A stretch of 64,000 bases of DNA. Origin: Sipunculus nudus (taxonomy: Eukaryota; Annelida; Sipuncula; Golfingiida; Sipunculidae). The notes under the pieces were generated by a model. That model was not told the DNA's origin and did no database searches. It worked only from the letters and a program-made list of their open reading frames with translations. Both the position numbers and the translations under genes were made by a program. Each line of letters starts with the position of its first letter. The first letter of the stretch is position 1. The DNA lies in NCBI GenBank assembly GCA_026874595.1, contig CM049308.1, positions 45,391,327 through 45,455,326 on the forward strand, written 5' to 3'. Of the stretch, positions 1 to 11,913 are shown one piece after another.

Positions 1-98
1 ATGTATATGAACAATGCAAGTACTAAACACTTAGAACAAGAAACAATAAAACAAACATCACTACTGCAATTCTGGCATGGGTACTCACAACACAAAAA
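1..98 (+). repeat. Family C fragment, head-proximal part
   Basis: This matches the stretch that follows the C head in other copies (for example 6140-6250 and 56640-56750), with shared words such as CAATGCAAGTACTAAACA. The C terminus itself lies left of the window. The fragment stops where the H element begins, at the same C position that carries H near 18710. Confidence 0.75.
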
Positions 99-1163
99 CT
101 GGAATATGGATAGTCAACAAGCGACTATGTGTATCCTTCAAAATCAGAGTGGGAAGGTGAAGTGAGGCATGGATTGAGTGGCAAGAGGAAATGGATTGAG
201 GTGTGTTACATATTAGCATGGATCTCTGCAACGTAAACATGATTGTAGGTGGCGCCACCTGTTATTTGAACGAAAAACTATCCAAGATGTATACACATGC
301 AAAATTTCAGTTGGAAAAGTCAAACCACTACTGAGATATGAGTGATTTTAGCGTACAGCAGACAAACAGACGGATGCTGTGGAAAAATGGTGGCAGGTGG
401 CACCACCAATTTTATGTATGATTAAAAGTTTTGTGAGATCTATACACATGCAAATTTTCAGGGGGATATGTCAAACTAATCCTGAGATATAAGCCTGAAT
501 ATCTGCAGCGTTTACATAAATGTAGGTGGTGCCACCTGCCAAAAAAATCCAGAAAGCTATCCAAGATGTATAAACCTGCAAAATTTTAGGCAGATATGTC
601 AAACCACTGCCAAGATATGACTGATTATATCCCACGGCAAACAAACAGACAGATGCTGTGCAAAAATGAATGCAGGTGCACAACCAGTTTTGTGTATGAT
701 AAAGAGCTAAGGAAGATCTATACACATGCAAAATTTTGGCCCAATCCGTCAAACGGTTCCCGCGATATGAGGTGAAATGTCTGCAGCTTAAACGTGAATG
801 TAGGTGGCGCCACCTGTCATAAAATCAAGAAAGCTGTCCAGGTTGTATACACATGCAAAATTTCAGATGGATAAGTCCAACCAATGCAGAGATATGAATG
901 TTTTTATCGCAAGGCAGATGGATGCTGTGCAAAAATGGTGGCACGTGGCACCACCATTTTTAGTGTATGTTATACAGCTTTCCAAGGGCTATATTTGTGC
1001 AAATTCTTTAGCCTTATCGTCAAACGGTTCCCGAGATATGTGGGTTTATGTGTCGATACAGACGCACAAATGGACGCTGGGCAGAGAGGAAAGGTCAGAT
1101 CAAGGTCAACCAAAATGAGGGCGCAGCAGTTAACATGTGACCAATCATAATTCCTAAATTAAA
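98..1163 (+). mobile_element. Family H element (copy a), head and tandem core
   Basis: The head resembles those at 11914, 16915 and 61275 (GGGTAGTCGACAAGCC type). The core has about four units of roughly 270 bases, each built of two unlike half-units. One half begins at a GGTGGCGCCACC palindrome followed by CTGTCATAAAATC, the other ends in CGAGATATGAG. Exact palindromes lie at 248 and 803. The H tail is absent because a C element begins at 1164, at the position where copy 61275-62172 runs on into its tail. Short open frames here are incidental. Confidence 0.75.
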
Positions 1164-2178
1164 ACAAGGCCTACAGGCCTAATGCGAACCTGTGCATATG
1201 GATATGCACCAGGTATAACGCTTCAATGCTGAACCACTTCCTTTATATGTATGAACAATGCAAATACTAAACATTTTGAACAAGAAACAATAAGTTAATA
1301 ATTTGGCCCAGTGGTTTTTGAGAAAAAGATTTTCGTAGCCACTGAGCTAAAATGGACTGTTATGGCATATGACTAAATTCAGCTTTCCATAATTTAGCCA
1401 AAAGTCACTGAACTGAGACCATTTGAACAAACTTCAGAAAGCACTACCCTAGGATCATTTCTGTGTGATATTAAACAATTTGGCCATTTCGTTTCAGAGG
1501 AGAAGTTATTTGTTGCTGTCACTATGATATTTGCACTGACGACCCCTGTACAAAAAAGGCCGATGCAGGTGGCGCCATCAACACCTCAATTTCAGATATG
1601 ACTCATGTGACCAACATTGGAATAAAATTTGGTGATGATAGCTCAAGCCATTTCTGAGATTGTAATTTTAGTATGCTTTTTTTGGACAGATGACTAAGTT
1701 CAACTTCCTGTAACTTGGCCAAAAATCACCGAACTTGAACCATTCGAACAAACTTGAAAGAGATTGTTCCAGGAATCATTTCTGTAAAATACTGGACAAT
1801 TTGGCTAAACAGATTCGGAGAAGAAGATTTTTTAAGCTTTTTTAGCTTTTTCCCTAAAAAATCTAAGAAAATGCAGTTAACCAAAAAATAAGCAAAATCC
1901 GATAGAGTTTTTTAGATTACTAATTTTATGCATAAAATTTCGTGATGCTAATTCTTGCTGTTTTCAAGTATGGGTAAACGTACAGACGGCGGACGATGGA
2001 CGACGCCACACCATCGCATAAGCTCACAGGTTCCCTAAAAATGCAGAGTTATTCAGATGGCATATTTTTTGCATTAAATTTCATGATGCTAGCTCAATTC
2101 GTTTTCAAAATAGTATGGGTTAACATACAGATGACAGATGCCCCCACACCATCGCATTAGCTCACAGGTTTGCTAAAA
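1164..2178 (+). mobile_element. Family C element (copy a), short or composite
   Basis: It starts with the C head (AGGCCTACAGGCCT, then TGCGAACCTGTGC) and contains C body units with the CCATTCGAACAAACTTGA type motif. Two C-type tails occur, ending near 2040 and 2178, so this is either two nested copies or a copy with a duplicated tail. Both tails are preceded by GACGG-rich sequence and CACACCATCGCAT. No coding capacity is recognisable. Confidence 0.75.
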
Positions 2179-3974
2179 ATTACTACAGATGCATAATGAA
2201 TGCAAAATTTTAAAACAGATGGCAAAATCTTGAATTAAGTTGAGTATGGATACCAATTATTTATAATCCATGTACAGCCTTCATTAAATACCCACAGAGA
2301 GCTGTATACCTGTGATTGTAAACATTGCCTGGCATGAGGAATATCTAAAACCATAAATCTACATTTTTTAAAAGCTTTTAAACTAGATGTGTCGGAATGA
2401 CACGAATGCCCCCGCCTGGGGCAAATTAGAAACATTTGTAAAATTTTGAAACATTTTTTAAGTTCAGGAGGTGTCGTTTGGTCAAAAGTAGGTCAAGAAG
2501 GGCAAAATGCAAACTCGATCTGTAACCGGTCATTATCAAGCAACACACCAAAAATCATGCAGTTTATGCAGGCATTGTGAAAAAAAGTCCATACATGTGC
2601 ATTTTCATTAAAAATTTCTGTCTTTCATGAAATTTTCTATGTTTAGGAGCCGTAAAACAATCAAAAGTGGGTCAACCGGAACGAAACACAAACTCGTCAA
2701 ACGGTCAAAAGCAGGTCAACTGGGACAAAACATGAACTCGATCTGTAACTGTCATTATCTGCCCACACATAAAAAATCAGGCCCGTATCTGCAGGCAATG
2801 GGGAAAAAAGTCAGTACATATGCATTTGTTATGAAAATTTCTATTTTTCATGAAACTTTCTATGTTCAGGAGCAGTCAAATGGTCAAAAGTAGGTCAACT
2901 GGGACAAAACAAGAACTCGATCTGTAACTGGTCATAATCTGCCTACACACCAAAAATCAGGCCCGTATCTGCAGGCACTGTGAAAAAAAGTCCATTCATG
3001 TGCACTTTTTTATGAAATTTTCTATGTTAGAGCACCGTCAAACGGTCAAAAGCAGGTCAACTGGGACAAAACATGAACTCGATCTGTAACTGGTCATTAT
3101 CTGCCCACACACCAAAAATCAGGCCAATATCTGCAGGTATTGCAAAGAAAAGTCTGTACAAGTGTATTTGTCATGAAAATTTATATTTTACATGAAATTT
3201 TCTATGTTCAGGAGCCGTAAAACAGTCAAAAGTAGGTCAACTTGGACAAAACGCGAACTCGATCTGTAACTGGTCAATATCTGCCCACACACCAGAAATC
3301 AGGCCAATATCTGCAGGCATTGCGAAAAAAAGTCCGTACATGTGTATTTGTCATGAAATTTCATATTTTTCATGAAATTTTCTATGTTCAGGAGCCGTAA
3401 AACGGTCAAAAATAGGTCAACCGGGATGAAACGCGAACTTGATCTGTAACTGGTCTATATCTGCCTACACACCAAAAATCAGGCAAATATCTGCAGGCAT
3501 TGCGATAAAAAGTCCGTACATGTGTATTTGTCATGAAAATTTCTATTTTTCATGAAATTTTCTAAGTTAAAGAGGCGTAAAACGTTCAAAAATAGGTTAA
3601 GCGGGACGAAATGTGAACTCGATCTGTAACTGCTCCATACCTGCCCACACACCAAAAATCAGGCCAATATTTGCAAGCATTGCGAAAAAAAGTCCGTACA
3701 ATTGTTTGATTTCGGAATTACGGAATGACGGAAGGACGGACATGGGTAAAACTATATGCCCTGGCCAATTTGTGGCGGGGGCATAAAAACATTCTTGTCA
3801 ATATTTTCCATAGATAACCTGAAATCTAAATGTCTAGAGGCATGATGTAATGGATGCTGATAAATTGGTGCTAGGCTAGATGTATCTGCTTCACACAGCT
3901 AACATATATGGTAAAATGACTCAATTCAATCTTTATAATTCAGCCAATATTCATTCTTTGAAACCATAAAAGAC
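2179..3974 (+). repeat. Older C-family body, interrupted by a T element
   Basis: Bases 2179-2381 and 3787-3974 match continuous C body at 7320-7520 and 58910-59330. The T element at 2382-3786 separates them, and the LINE begins at about 3975 inside the same body. Nothing coding is visible in the C portions. Confidence 0.7.
2382..3786 (+). mobile_element. Family T element (copy 1)
   Basis: The head is ACTAGATGTGTCGG, an imperfect hairpin, followed by ATGCCCCCGCC. The core holds about seven units of roughly 178 bases, each with ATCTGTAACTGGTCATTATC and TCAGGCCAATATCTGCAGG type words. The tail has a hairpin whose arms are GGCCA and GTGGC around TTT and ends in GGCGGGGGCAT, the inverse of the head motif. 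Copies of the surrounding C body without the insertion (7325-7360, 59110-59140) show that it landed in an A-tract with no target duplication. It resembles Helentron-like HINE elements. No protein is encoded. Confidence 0.85.
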
Positions 3975-6051
3975 TTTTTAATTTTTATTTTTGCAATTTT
4001 GCTAGATAAGAATATTTTATCAATGATAGATAATCTGGAAGAAAGAACAGAGGCAAAAGATAAGAGAATCCTAGGAATAAGCTTTAGTATAGACGATAAA
4101 AGATTTAAAATATTTAATATATATGTGCCATGAGCAAGTACAGAAAAGGTAGAATTCTTCAGTAGAATACAATTTAGGATACAATATAGCATCACAGGAC
4201 TCTGACACTGATTATATAGCAGTGTTAGGATATTTTAACTCAGTAATGGCAAACTCTCTGGACAATGTATCAGGCAAAAATCACAGTGAATAAGAGGTCA
4301 GGGCTCTTAATGAAATGGTGCAAAATTCCCTGCTTACTAGATGTATGGCGTGTTATGCATGGATATGAGAGCGCTTTTACATGGAGTCGGAGTAATCCTT
4401 AAATTGCTAGAAGAATAGACTACGTTTTTGCTAATGAAGCATTTATGGATAAAGTTACAAACAGTTCAGTTAATTATTTCCCATGTACTGATCATAGAGG
4501 CACTAGGGTCACAATACATATAAACACAAGACAAGAGGCCCGTCATTCTGGAAATTTAATAACTCTATTTAGATAGAAGAAGATGATAAATAACACAATA
4601 GACTGTTATAAAAGATATGTCAGGTAACTGCCAATGCATATTGGAAAGTTGTAAAGCCAAAATTAAAGAGAATACATTGATTTATTGTCCTCCGTTGGCT
4701 CGGCTGAAGATGCAAGTGCTTTAAAGAAAATGAAAAACGGATCAAGTCTGGGATGAGATGGACTTACAATGGAATTTAAAAAAAATTTTGTGGCCATCAG
4801 TGAAAACACTAGTGGTTAATTCTTTTAAATATGCATATAAAACAGAATGTTATCCACACAACAAAAAAGGGGGGTCGTTACTTTACTGCACAAAGGGAAA
4901 ACATTACCAAAGGATGAATTGCATAATTGGCGGCCTATCAGTGTATGCAACACCAATTATAAAAAATAGGCAAAGGTGCTCGCTATGAGGTTGCAGTCCG
5001 TAATTGGTGATATAGTAAATCCAGAAAAGGTGGGTTTTATTAGAGGTCACAACATAGCTACAATAATCTGACAAATAGAGGACGTCATAAATTACGCAAA
5101 CAAAGAAAATATTTCTGGTGCTGTAATAGCACTAGATTTTAAAAGCACCTTTGATATGATTAACAAAGAGTATATACTAGAGATAATGAAGATATTCAGT
5201 TTCGGTTGGAAGTTCATGCACAGGGTGTCAGTTTTATTCAATGGCAGTGAAAACTGTATACAACTCAACGGCAGGCTTTCTCAAATGTTTCAAGTTCATT
5301 CTGGGGTCAGACAGGGATGTCTGTTTTCTCCCCTGGTTTTTGTTCTGGGCCTGGAACTGTTGGCAATTAAAATCAGACAAACAACTGAAATAAAAGGTAT
5401 TAAACTACCGTTGACTAATTACTAGGTAAACAATGTTAAATTACACTATATGCTGATGATGTTACTTTTTCATGAGAGATCAAGCAGATATCATATTATG
5501 CTTTAGACAAATTAAGCAGTTTACAGAAATCTCTGGAAAGGCATTAAACCCAAATAAAACAGAAGCTGTATGGATAGGGAACTTTATACATAAACATGAA
5601 AAACATGAAGAAATTAAATGAAATTTCTATCCAAACTGACATTAAAATTTTAGGGGTCAAATTTAGCAGCTGTAACCTGGCATCAGATATTGAAACCAAC
5701 TGGGAGCTCTGAGTAAAAATATCATTTGAAGAAATTAAGAAATGGGAAAAGAGAAATCTCTCGATAATAGGGAAAATAATAATTTTGAAAACCTTTCTCA
5801 TATCCCAGATGGTATACATTATGCAAGTTTTGTATATGCCTGAAAAGGTAATGAATACCACAAATAAAATGATTTTCAAATTTATTTGGCAGAAAAACTT
5901 CAGAAACAAAACAGCATATGAAAAAGTAAAATCGAAAATAATGTCATCTGATTATGAAAATGGTGGACTGAGAGTCATAAACGTCAAAGATATACAGCAT
6001 GCTCTACTCCTGAAATGGGTATTATTATTAGTGAGCAACGATTTAACAATG
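3975..6051 (+). mobile_element. LINE (L1/Tx1-like), piece 1: endonuclease end, reverse transcriptase, thumb
   Basis: This is a 5'-truncated non-LTR retrotransposon on the plus strand. Its frames give the end of an APE-type endonuclease, with ILGISFSIDDKRFKIFNIYV near 4066-4125, RRIDYVFANEAF near 4405-4445 and a TDH motif near 4487. A reverse transcriptase follows: LDFKSTFD near 5130-5155 (motif A), GVRQGC near 5302-5319 (motif B) and YADD at 5449-5460 (motif C). A thumb region with GGLRVINVKDIQHALLLKWV lies near 5960-6020. Stops and frame changes are frequent, so it is inactive. ORF1 and the endonuclease start are missing. It breaks off after SNDL and the frame resumes at 16194. Confidence 0.88.
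5129..5470 (+). pseudogene. LINE reverse transcriptase core (decayed)
   Basis: The open stretch 5156-5425 reads through the central fingers and palm of a LINE reverse transcriptase. The sequence VHSGVRQGCLFSPLVFVLGL is characteristic of L1/Tx1-type enzymes. Motif A lies just upstream, and the YADD catalytic pair lies just downstream in another frame after a stop at 5423. The enzyme would copy LINE RNA at a nicked target site. This copy cannot do so as it stands. Placement in the L1/Tx1 group rests on motif spacing and on the zinc-knuckle C-terminus in piece 2. Confidence 0.88.
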
Positions 6052-6076
6052 TGCGCTCAGCTGTTATATATGATAA

Positions 6077-8487
6077 ACAAGGCCTACAGGCCTAATGCGA
6101 ACCTGTGCATATGGATATACACCAGGTATAACGCTTCAATGCTGAACCACTACTTTTCATATATATAAACAATGCAAGTACTAAACATTTTGAACAAGAA
6201 ACAATACAGAAACATCTCTGCTGAAATTCTGGCATGGGTGCACACAACACAAAAATTATTGTAGGTGGCACCACCAGTCTTGTATACGACAAAGCTATTT
6301 GACATGTATAAATATGCCCAATTTCAGGCTGATATATCAAATTCCTCCGTAGAATTAAGCAGGCACATACACTTTGCAAAAGTCATTGTAGATGGCGACA
6401 CCTGTCTTGTGAACGAGAAAGCCATTGACGCATAGACAGGTCAGAATATCAGGCCAATACATCAAACTTACCTTGAGTCTGATGCATGGGGCTGACCAGG
6501 CTTAGGTGAGAAAGGCTGTTGCCCCGAGTGTACTGTGACAAATTACTGGCTCAGGCTACTGCACTGAGTGAACTCTTGACCTACACCTGGCTAGACTGAG
6601 TTAACTTTTGACCTGTACCTGGCTGCACTGAGTGAACTCTTGACCTGTTGCATAATCTGAAACAGTTGGCAGTCTGCCAAAACTATAAATAAATCCAGGC
6701 TGACCTTTTGCCTATTGCCAAATCTGAAATAGTAGCCACACAATTGCATAAGCTCACAGATTGGCTCCATATGCAGCCCTGAGGGGCATGACACCCATGA
6801 GGTGATCACATGATACTCATGAGGTGATCACATGCTACCCATGAGATGATCACATGCTGCCCATGAGGTGATCACATGCCTTGTGCTTGGCTGCACTGAT
6901 TGAACTGTTGACCTATATTTGGCTGCACTGAATGAACTCTTGATCTGTTTCCAAATCTGAAACAGTTGGCAGTTTCTCAACCTATTCAAGAAACATACAC
7001 ACTCTTGGCCTGTTATGTAAATCTGCTAAAATTTATCCAACACAAACCATTTGAACAAACTTGAGAAGGCTCGCCTCTGGGATCATTTCTGTAAAATATT
7101 GAACAATTTGGCTGGACTGTTTACAAGAAGAAGACTTTTAAAGTTTTTTTACAGCTTTTTCCCTGTAAAATCTAAGTAAATACAGATAGCAAAAATAAGC
7201 TGAATCCATCAACATTTGATATGTGACTGATAATTGCATAAAATTTGGGGATGGTAGCTCCTGCTATTCCTGAGAAATTATGAGTTAGTGTACAGATGAT
7301 ATGTAATATCATAAATCTACATTTTTTAAAAGCTTTTACAAAACATTCTTGTCAATATTTTCCATAGATATTCTGATATCTAAATGTCTAGAGGCATGAT
7401 GTAATGGATGCTGATAAACTGGTGCTTGGCTAGATGTATCTGCTTCACACAGCTAATATATATGGTAAAATGACTCAATTCAATCTTTAAAATTCAGCCA
7501 AAATTCATTTTTTGGAACAGTAAAAGACAATTATTATTAGAATGATTCAGGGAATTATTCTTGCAAAATATTTAACAAACTGGCCAAAGTATCAACATTT
7601 TGTAGGTTTATAACTCATATGGGAAAATACAGCAAAATGGCAAAGTTCAGCTTCCCATAACTCGGCCAAAAATCATTGAACCAAAACCATTTGAACAAAC
7701 TTGAATTATCAACTTCTAAGGATAATTATTGTGTGAGATTTAAGAATTTGGCCCAGTGGTTTTTGAGAAGAAGAATTTTGTAGCCACTTAGCTAACATGG
7801 GCTGTTATGGCATATGACTAAATTCAGCTTCCCATAACTCAGCCAAAAGTCACTGAACTGAGACCATTTGAACAAACTTCAGAAAGCACTACCCTAGGAT
7901 CATTTCTGTGCAATATTAAACAATTTGGCCATTTTGTTTCAGAGAAGAAGTTACTTGTAGCTGTCAGTATGATACGGGCATTGATGACCCCCGTACAAAA
8001 AAGGCCGATGCAGGTGGCGCCACCAATACCTCAATTTCAGATATGACTCATGTGACCAACATTGGCATAAAATTTGGTGATGATAGCTCAAGCCATTTCT
8101 GAGATTGTAATTTTAGTATACTTTTTTGGACAGATGACTAAGTTCAACTTCCTATAACTCGGCCAAAAATCACTGAACTTAAACCATTCGAACAAACTTG
8201 AGAGAGATTGTTCCAGGAATCATTTCTGTAAAATATTGGACAATTTGGCTCAACAGATTCGGAAAAGAATATTTTATAAGCTTTTTTAGCTTTTTTCCTA
8301 TAAAATCTAAGAAAATGCAGTTAGGCAAAAAATAAGCAAAATCTGATAGAGATTTAAGATGACTAATTTTATGCATAAAATTTGATGATGCTAATTCTTG
8401 CCTTTTTCAAGATAGTATGGGTTAACGTACAGACGGCGGACGATGGACGACGCCACACCATCGGATAAGCTCACAGGTTCGCTAAAA
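6077..8487 (+). mobile_element. Family C element (copy b), full length
   Basis: It begins with the C head at 6077 and ends with CACAGGTTCGCTAAAA at 8472-8487, about 2.4 kb. In order it holds head repeats with GGTGGCACCACC variants and short repeats of CTGCACTGAGTGAACTC type (6540-6660). A TGATCA minisatellite follows (6792-6880), then long diverged repeats with CCATTTGAACAAACTTGA and, at 8013, an exact GGTGGCGCCACC. GACGG-rich sequence precedes the tail. BL copies at 44355 and 49965 show the uninterrupted site, an A-tract, with no target duplication. No transposase frame is present. Confidence 0.85.
6792..6880 (+). repeat. TGATCA minisatellite inside family C
   Basis: Four to five copies of a 24-27 base unit carry CCATGAGGTGATCACATG, with the palindrome TGATCA in each. 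Shorter related arrays lie at 21860-21920 and 57370-57440 in other C elements, so the array is a family feature of variable copy number. Confidence 0.85.
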
Positions 8488-9289
8488 TATGATTTGGAAA
8501 TGAGGCACATGCTGGTTTTGTGTTGTAATAAATATAAGCTGTATTATGAGCTGTTGGTGTTTAGCTTATGTCTGATTTTAATAGTATCTTTTGAGACAGG
8601 GAAGAAGACTGATTTCTTTTATTTTATTAACAAATGGAGTGCTATTGTCACACAGATTTTGACTTGGCCATAAGCAGCACATATAATATAAGAGTTTAAC
8701 TATTTATTAAAATTTAATAACAAATATTGTGTCAAATATAATTTTTATTAAAAATAATACGAGAATCATATGATTTTATTTAAATAAAATATAACTTAAA
8801 TGATTATTGAAATAATATTTTAGAATATATTCATGAATGCATTCATGAATACATTTTGAAAGTACTTGCACTGGTATTCAAATACTTTCTTTTTTTTTAG
8901 CTGAATCATTCTTATGCAAGAAATTTTATAATGGAGTACATATTCATATTCGTATTCAAATACATTTCCAAAATATTCACACCATGTCTGGTATTTATTC
9001 AGTTTTAGCCAACCAATGATGTTGAGAATCCAGATTATACAAAATTCCCAAATTTTAAATAATGATCATAAGTACCTGGTTTTATGGCTTTTATTTATAT
9101 TAAAAAACAAGGCCTACAGGCCTAATGCGAACCTGTGCAAAGTTTAGGAGTATGAATGGAGGTTTATTTTTTAAATTTAATATTGATCCTCCCAAGTCCT
9201 GCATATCTACCTTAGTCATTATGATTTCAGCAAAATGGACGTTTCTGACCTGCAAGTTTCGGACTAGGACATTTTAAAACAAGGGACCT

Positions 9290-9523
9290 ATGGGTCACGA
9301 CGCTCAGCTGTTATATATGATAAAAAAATATTATTTAGAAATGAGGCACATGCTGGTTTTGTGTGGTAATAAATATAAGCTGTATTATGAGTTGTTGTTG
9401 TTTAGCTTATGTATGATTTTGATAGTACCTTTGGAGACAGGGAAGAGGATTGATTTCATTTATTTTATTAACAAATGGAGTACTATTGTCACACAGATTT
9501 TGACTTGGCCATATAACTTATAA
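9290..9523 (+). other. Short open frame shared by BL copies (77 codons), function unknown
   Basis: An open frame near the BL head encodes a hydrophobic 77-residue peptide beginning MGHDAQLLYMIKKYYLEMRH. A frame of equal length lies at 35597-35830, a shorter one at 49937-50125, and a variant at 8443-8673. The middle contains a membrane-like run, ELLLFSLCMILIVPLE. I recognise no family. Its start codon lies inside the element's terminal sequence. The copies differ little because the elements are young, so conservation of the protein is not demonstrated and it may be incidental. Confidence 0.3.
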
Positions 9524-11814
9524 GCAGAACATATAATATAAGAGTTTAACTATTTATTAAAAAAAATTAAAATTAATTGTCCCAAATATAATTTTTATAA
9601 AAAATAATAAGAGAATCATATGATTTTTTTAAATGAAATATAACTGATATGATTATTAAAATAATATTAAAGAATATATTCATGAATGCATTCATGAATA
9701 CATTTTGAAAGTATTTGCACGAGTATTCATATACTTTCATTTTTACCTGAATTCCTATTCTTTATACAAGAAATTTTATAATGGAGTACATAATCATATT
9801 CGTATTTAAATACAATTACAAAGTATTCGCACCATGTCTGGTATTTATTCAGTTTCACCAACCAATGATGTTGAGAATCCAGAATATACAAAATTCACAC
9901 ATTTAAATAATGATCATAAGTACCTGGTTTTATGGCTTTTATTTATTTTAAAAAATAACTGTAAAAAATTCATTTTGGACTAATTTCACATCAATGTACA
10001 CACTAGACACAGTAGAAATCTAGATTAATATTATCAACTGCATCTTTGTCTATCATTAATTTCCTTCATATGATCCCTAGTGATTAGTAATGAATAATAT
10101 GATTAACTTCTTTATCATTAAAATTGAACTGAAAAATGCCATAGGTGACTGCATGGTGTTATTTGGAATATGTGACATTCTACCCATCGATACAAGATTC
10201 TTATATCATCAGTAACTGCAAGTTAATTTCCTGTTATTATAAACTAACAAATTCCTTTTCTATTTTTCTTTAATTTGTTATTAAAAACCAATAAAAATTT
10301 ATTAATTTATTGTTTATTGTTATGTTATTGGTTAAAACTACTAGATGAGTTGGGTTGGACACCTGGATCAACTGTGGCTGGCCATAAGCTGCCTGGATTC
10401 TTGTATGCCTCGCCTCAAGCGTGCATAATTTGATGAAAGGTCAACAAGGTCAACATACAGGTGACTCAAGAGGGGCTGGAGAGAGCCAAAGTCTGACAGG
10501 GTCTCATAAAAAACATTAGTAAAAGCTACAATTTTTGCCCTATTTCTTTCAGCTTTCTAAACTAAAAAGCTGAAATCCTAATGTGTGCATGATATGAAAA
10601 TTATATCAACAGTGCTCACAGGACACAAACGTGCCATGGTCACAGTTGGGCAAAATTTAAGGTACTAATTTTATATTTATACTAATAACTTATAAAATTT
10701 GAAAAATTCAGAACTAATTTTGGGTATTCAATTGAATCTTGATTAAATAATGTTACATCCCTGACAAAAAAATCTCTAGCTTCAGCAATGCCCTTGTTAA
10801 GGGAGTAAATATATTTCTTGATTTTTTACAAAGTGCATTATGTTTGGGCCCATAACTTAAAAACAATTACGCAATACTGACATCATTCTGGCATGTGCAT
10901 AGAGAATGAAAAATATGTATATTATTTATGATTAAAGTCAGATCAGTGGTTTTGATATTAGGCAGTCTTGAAGTGTAACAATGGGTTTTTAATGGAAAGT
11001 TTTTCATTAATATCTCGAAGGTATTAAGTCCTAGTGACCAAATTCTTGGCATGGTAGGGGATTTTGGAGACATCTAACTGTATGCCGAATTTAAGGAACT
11101 AAGAGCTGAAGCTGGGGAGCTGAGCTCTTGCAAACTGCATAACACTAGCTTGATGTAAACAATATGTTACATGGTGCTTGAAAACTTATTAAAATCTACA
11201 GTTTTTGATCAACTGGTTTCAAATTTTTGGTGTTAACAGTTGAAATGCTAACAAAAACAAGCTGCGAAAATTAAATCCACAGTACTTACAGGAAAAAAAC
11301 GTGCCATGGTCAAAGTTGGGCTAAATTTAAGGTACCAATTTTTTATTTTTATTAATATTTTAGAAAATTTAAAAGATTTTCATCTAATTTTGGGTATACA
11401 ATTTAATTTTGATTAATTAAAGTTATATTACTGGAAAAAAGGTTGATAGCTTTAACATTTTTTGTGTTAAGTGATCAAATATCTTTCCTGATTTTTTACA
11501 AAATGCATTATGTTTGGGCCCATAACTTTTTTAAATTAAATAATACAGACATAATTTCTGGCATGTACATAGGAACTATATAGAGGAATATTTATGGTAA
11601 ATATGAGGAAAAACAGATGAGTGGTTTTGATATTAGGCAGTCCTGAAGTGTGAAAATAGGTTTTTAATAAAAAATTGAGGTTTTTCCTTAATTTCTCAAA
11701 GGAACGAAGTTGCAAAGACCCAGTTTTCGGCTTGGTAGGAGATCTTGGGGACATCTAACATTATGCCGAATTTTGGATTCCTAGGTCTTACGGTTTCAAA
11801 ACGTGCCACATCTA

Positions 11815-11872
11815 CGGACGGACGGACGGACGGACGGACGGACGGACAGACGGACGGACGACGGACAATGGA
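11815..11872 (+). repeat. GGAC tetranucleotide array before the B-family tail
   Basis: About a dozen GGAC repeats precede the tail hairpin. The same arrangement recurs at about 29787-29840, 38107-38147 and 40114-40150, and shorter at 16130-16160 and 52477-52494. Its constant position before the tail makes it part of the element rather than an independent microsatellite. Confidence 0.9.
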
Positions 11873-11913
11873 CCATGACTATAGCTCAGATGACTTATAG
11901 TCAGCTGAGCTAA

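Larger units (their letters stand above)
9279..11912 (+). mobile_element. BL element (copy b), complete, about 2.63 kb
   Basis: The head is ACAAGGGACCTATGGGTCAC followed by GCTCAGCTG. The tail has a GGAC array (11815-11872), then a hairpin with AGCTCAGATGACT opposite AGTCAGCTGAGCT. Inside are an AT-rich first kilobase and two related B bodies of about 500 bases (10600-11090 and 11263-11760). Each body contains CGTGCCATGGTCA and ATTATGTTTGGGCCCATAAC. The same host DNA without it is present at 61262-61285, giving a clean empty site with no target duplication. Confidence 0.88.

Noticed and set aside
9290-9523. The BL hydrophobic open frame as a captured LINE C-terminus
   Set aside because: At first it seemed to continue the LINE at 6051. 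But the LINE frame continues instead at 16194 with TMGEN and the zinc knuckle, so the shared sequence is BL interior inserted in the LINE, not a captured LINE end.
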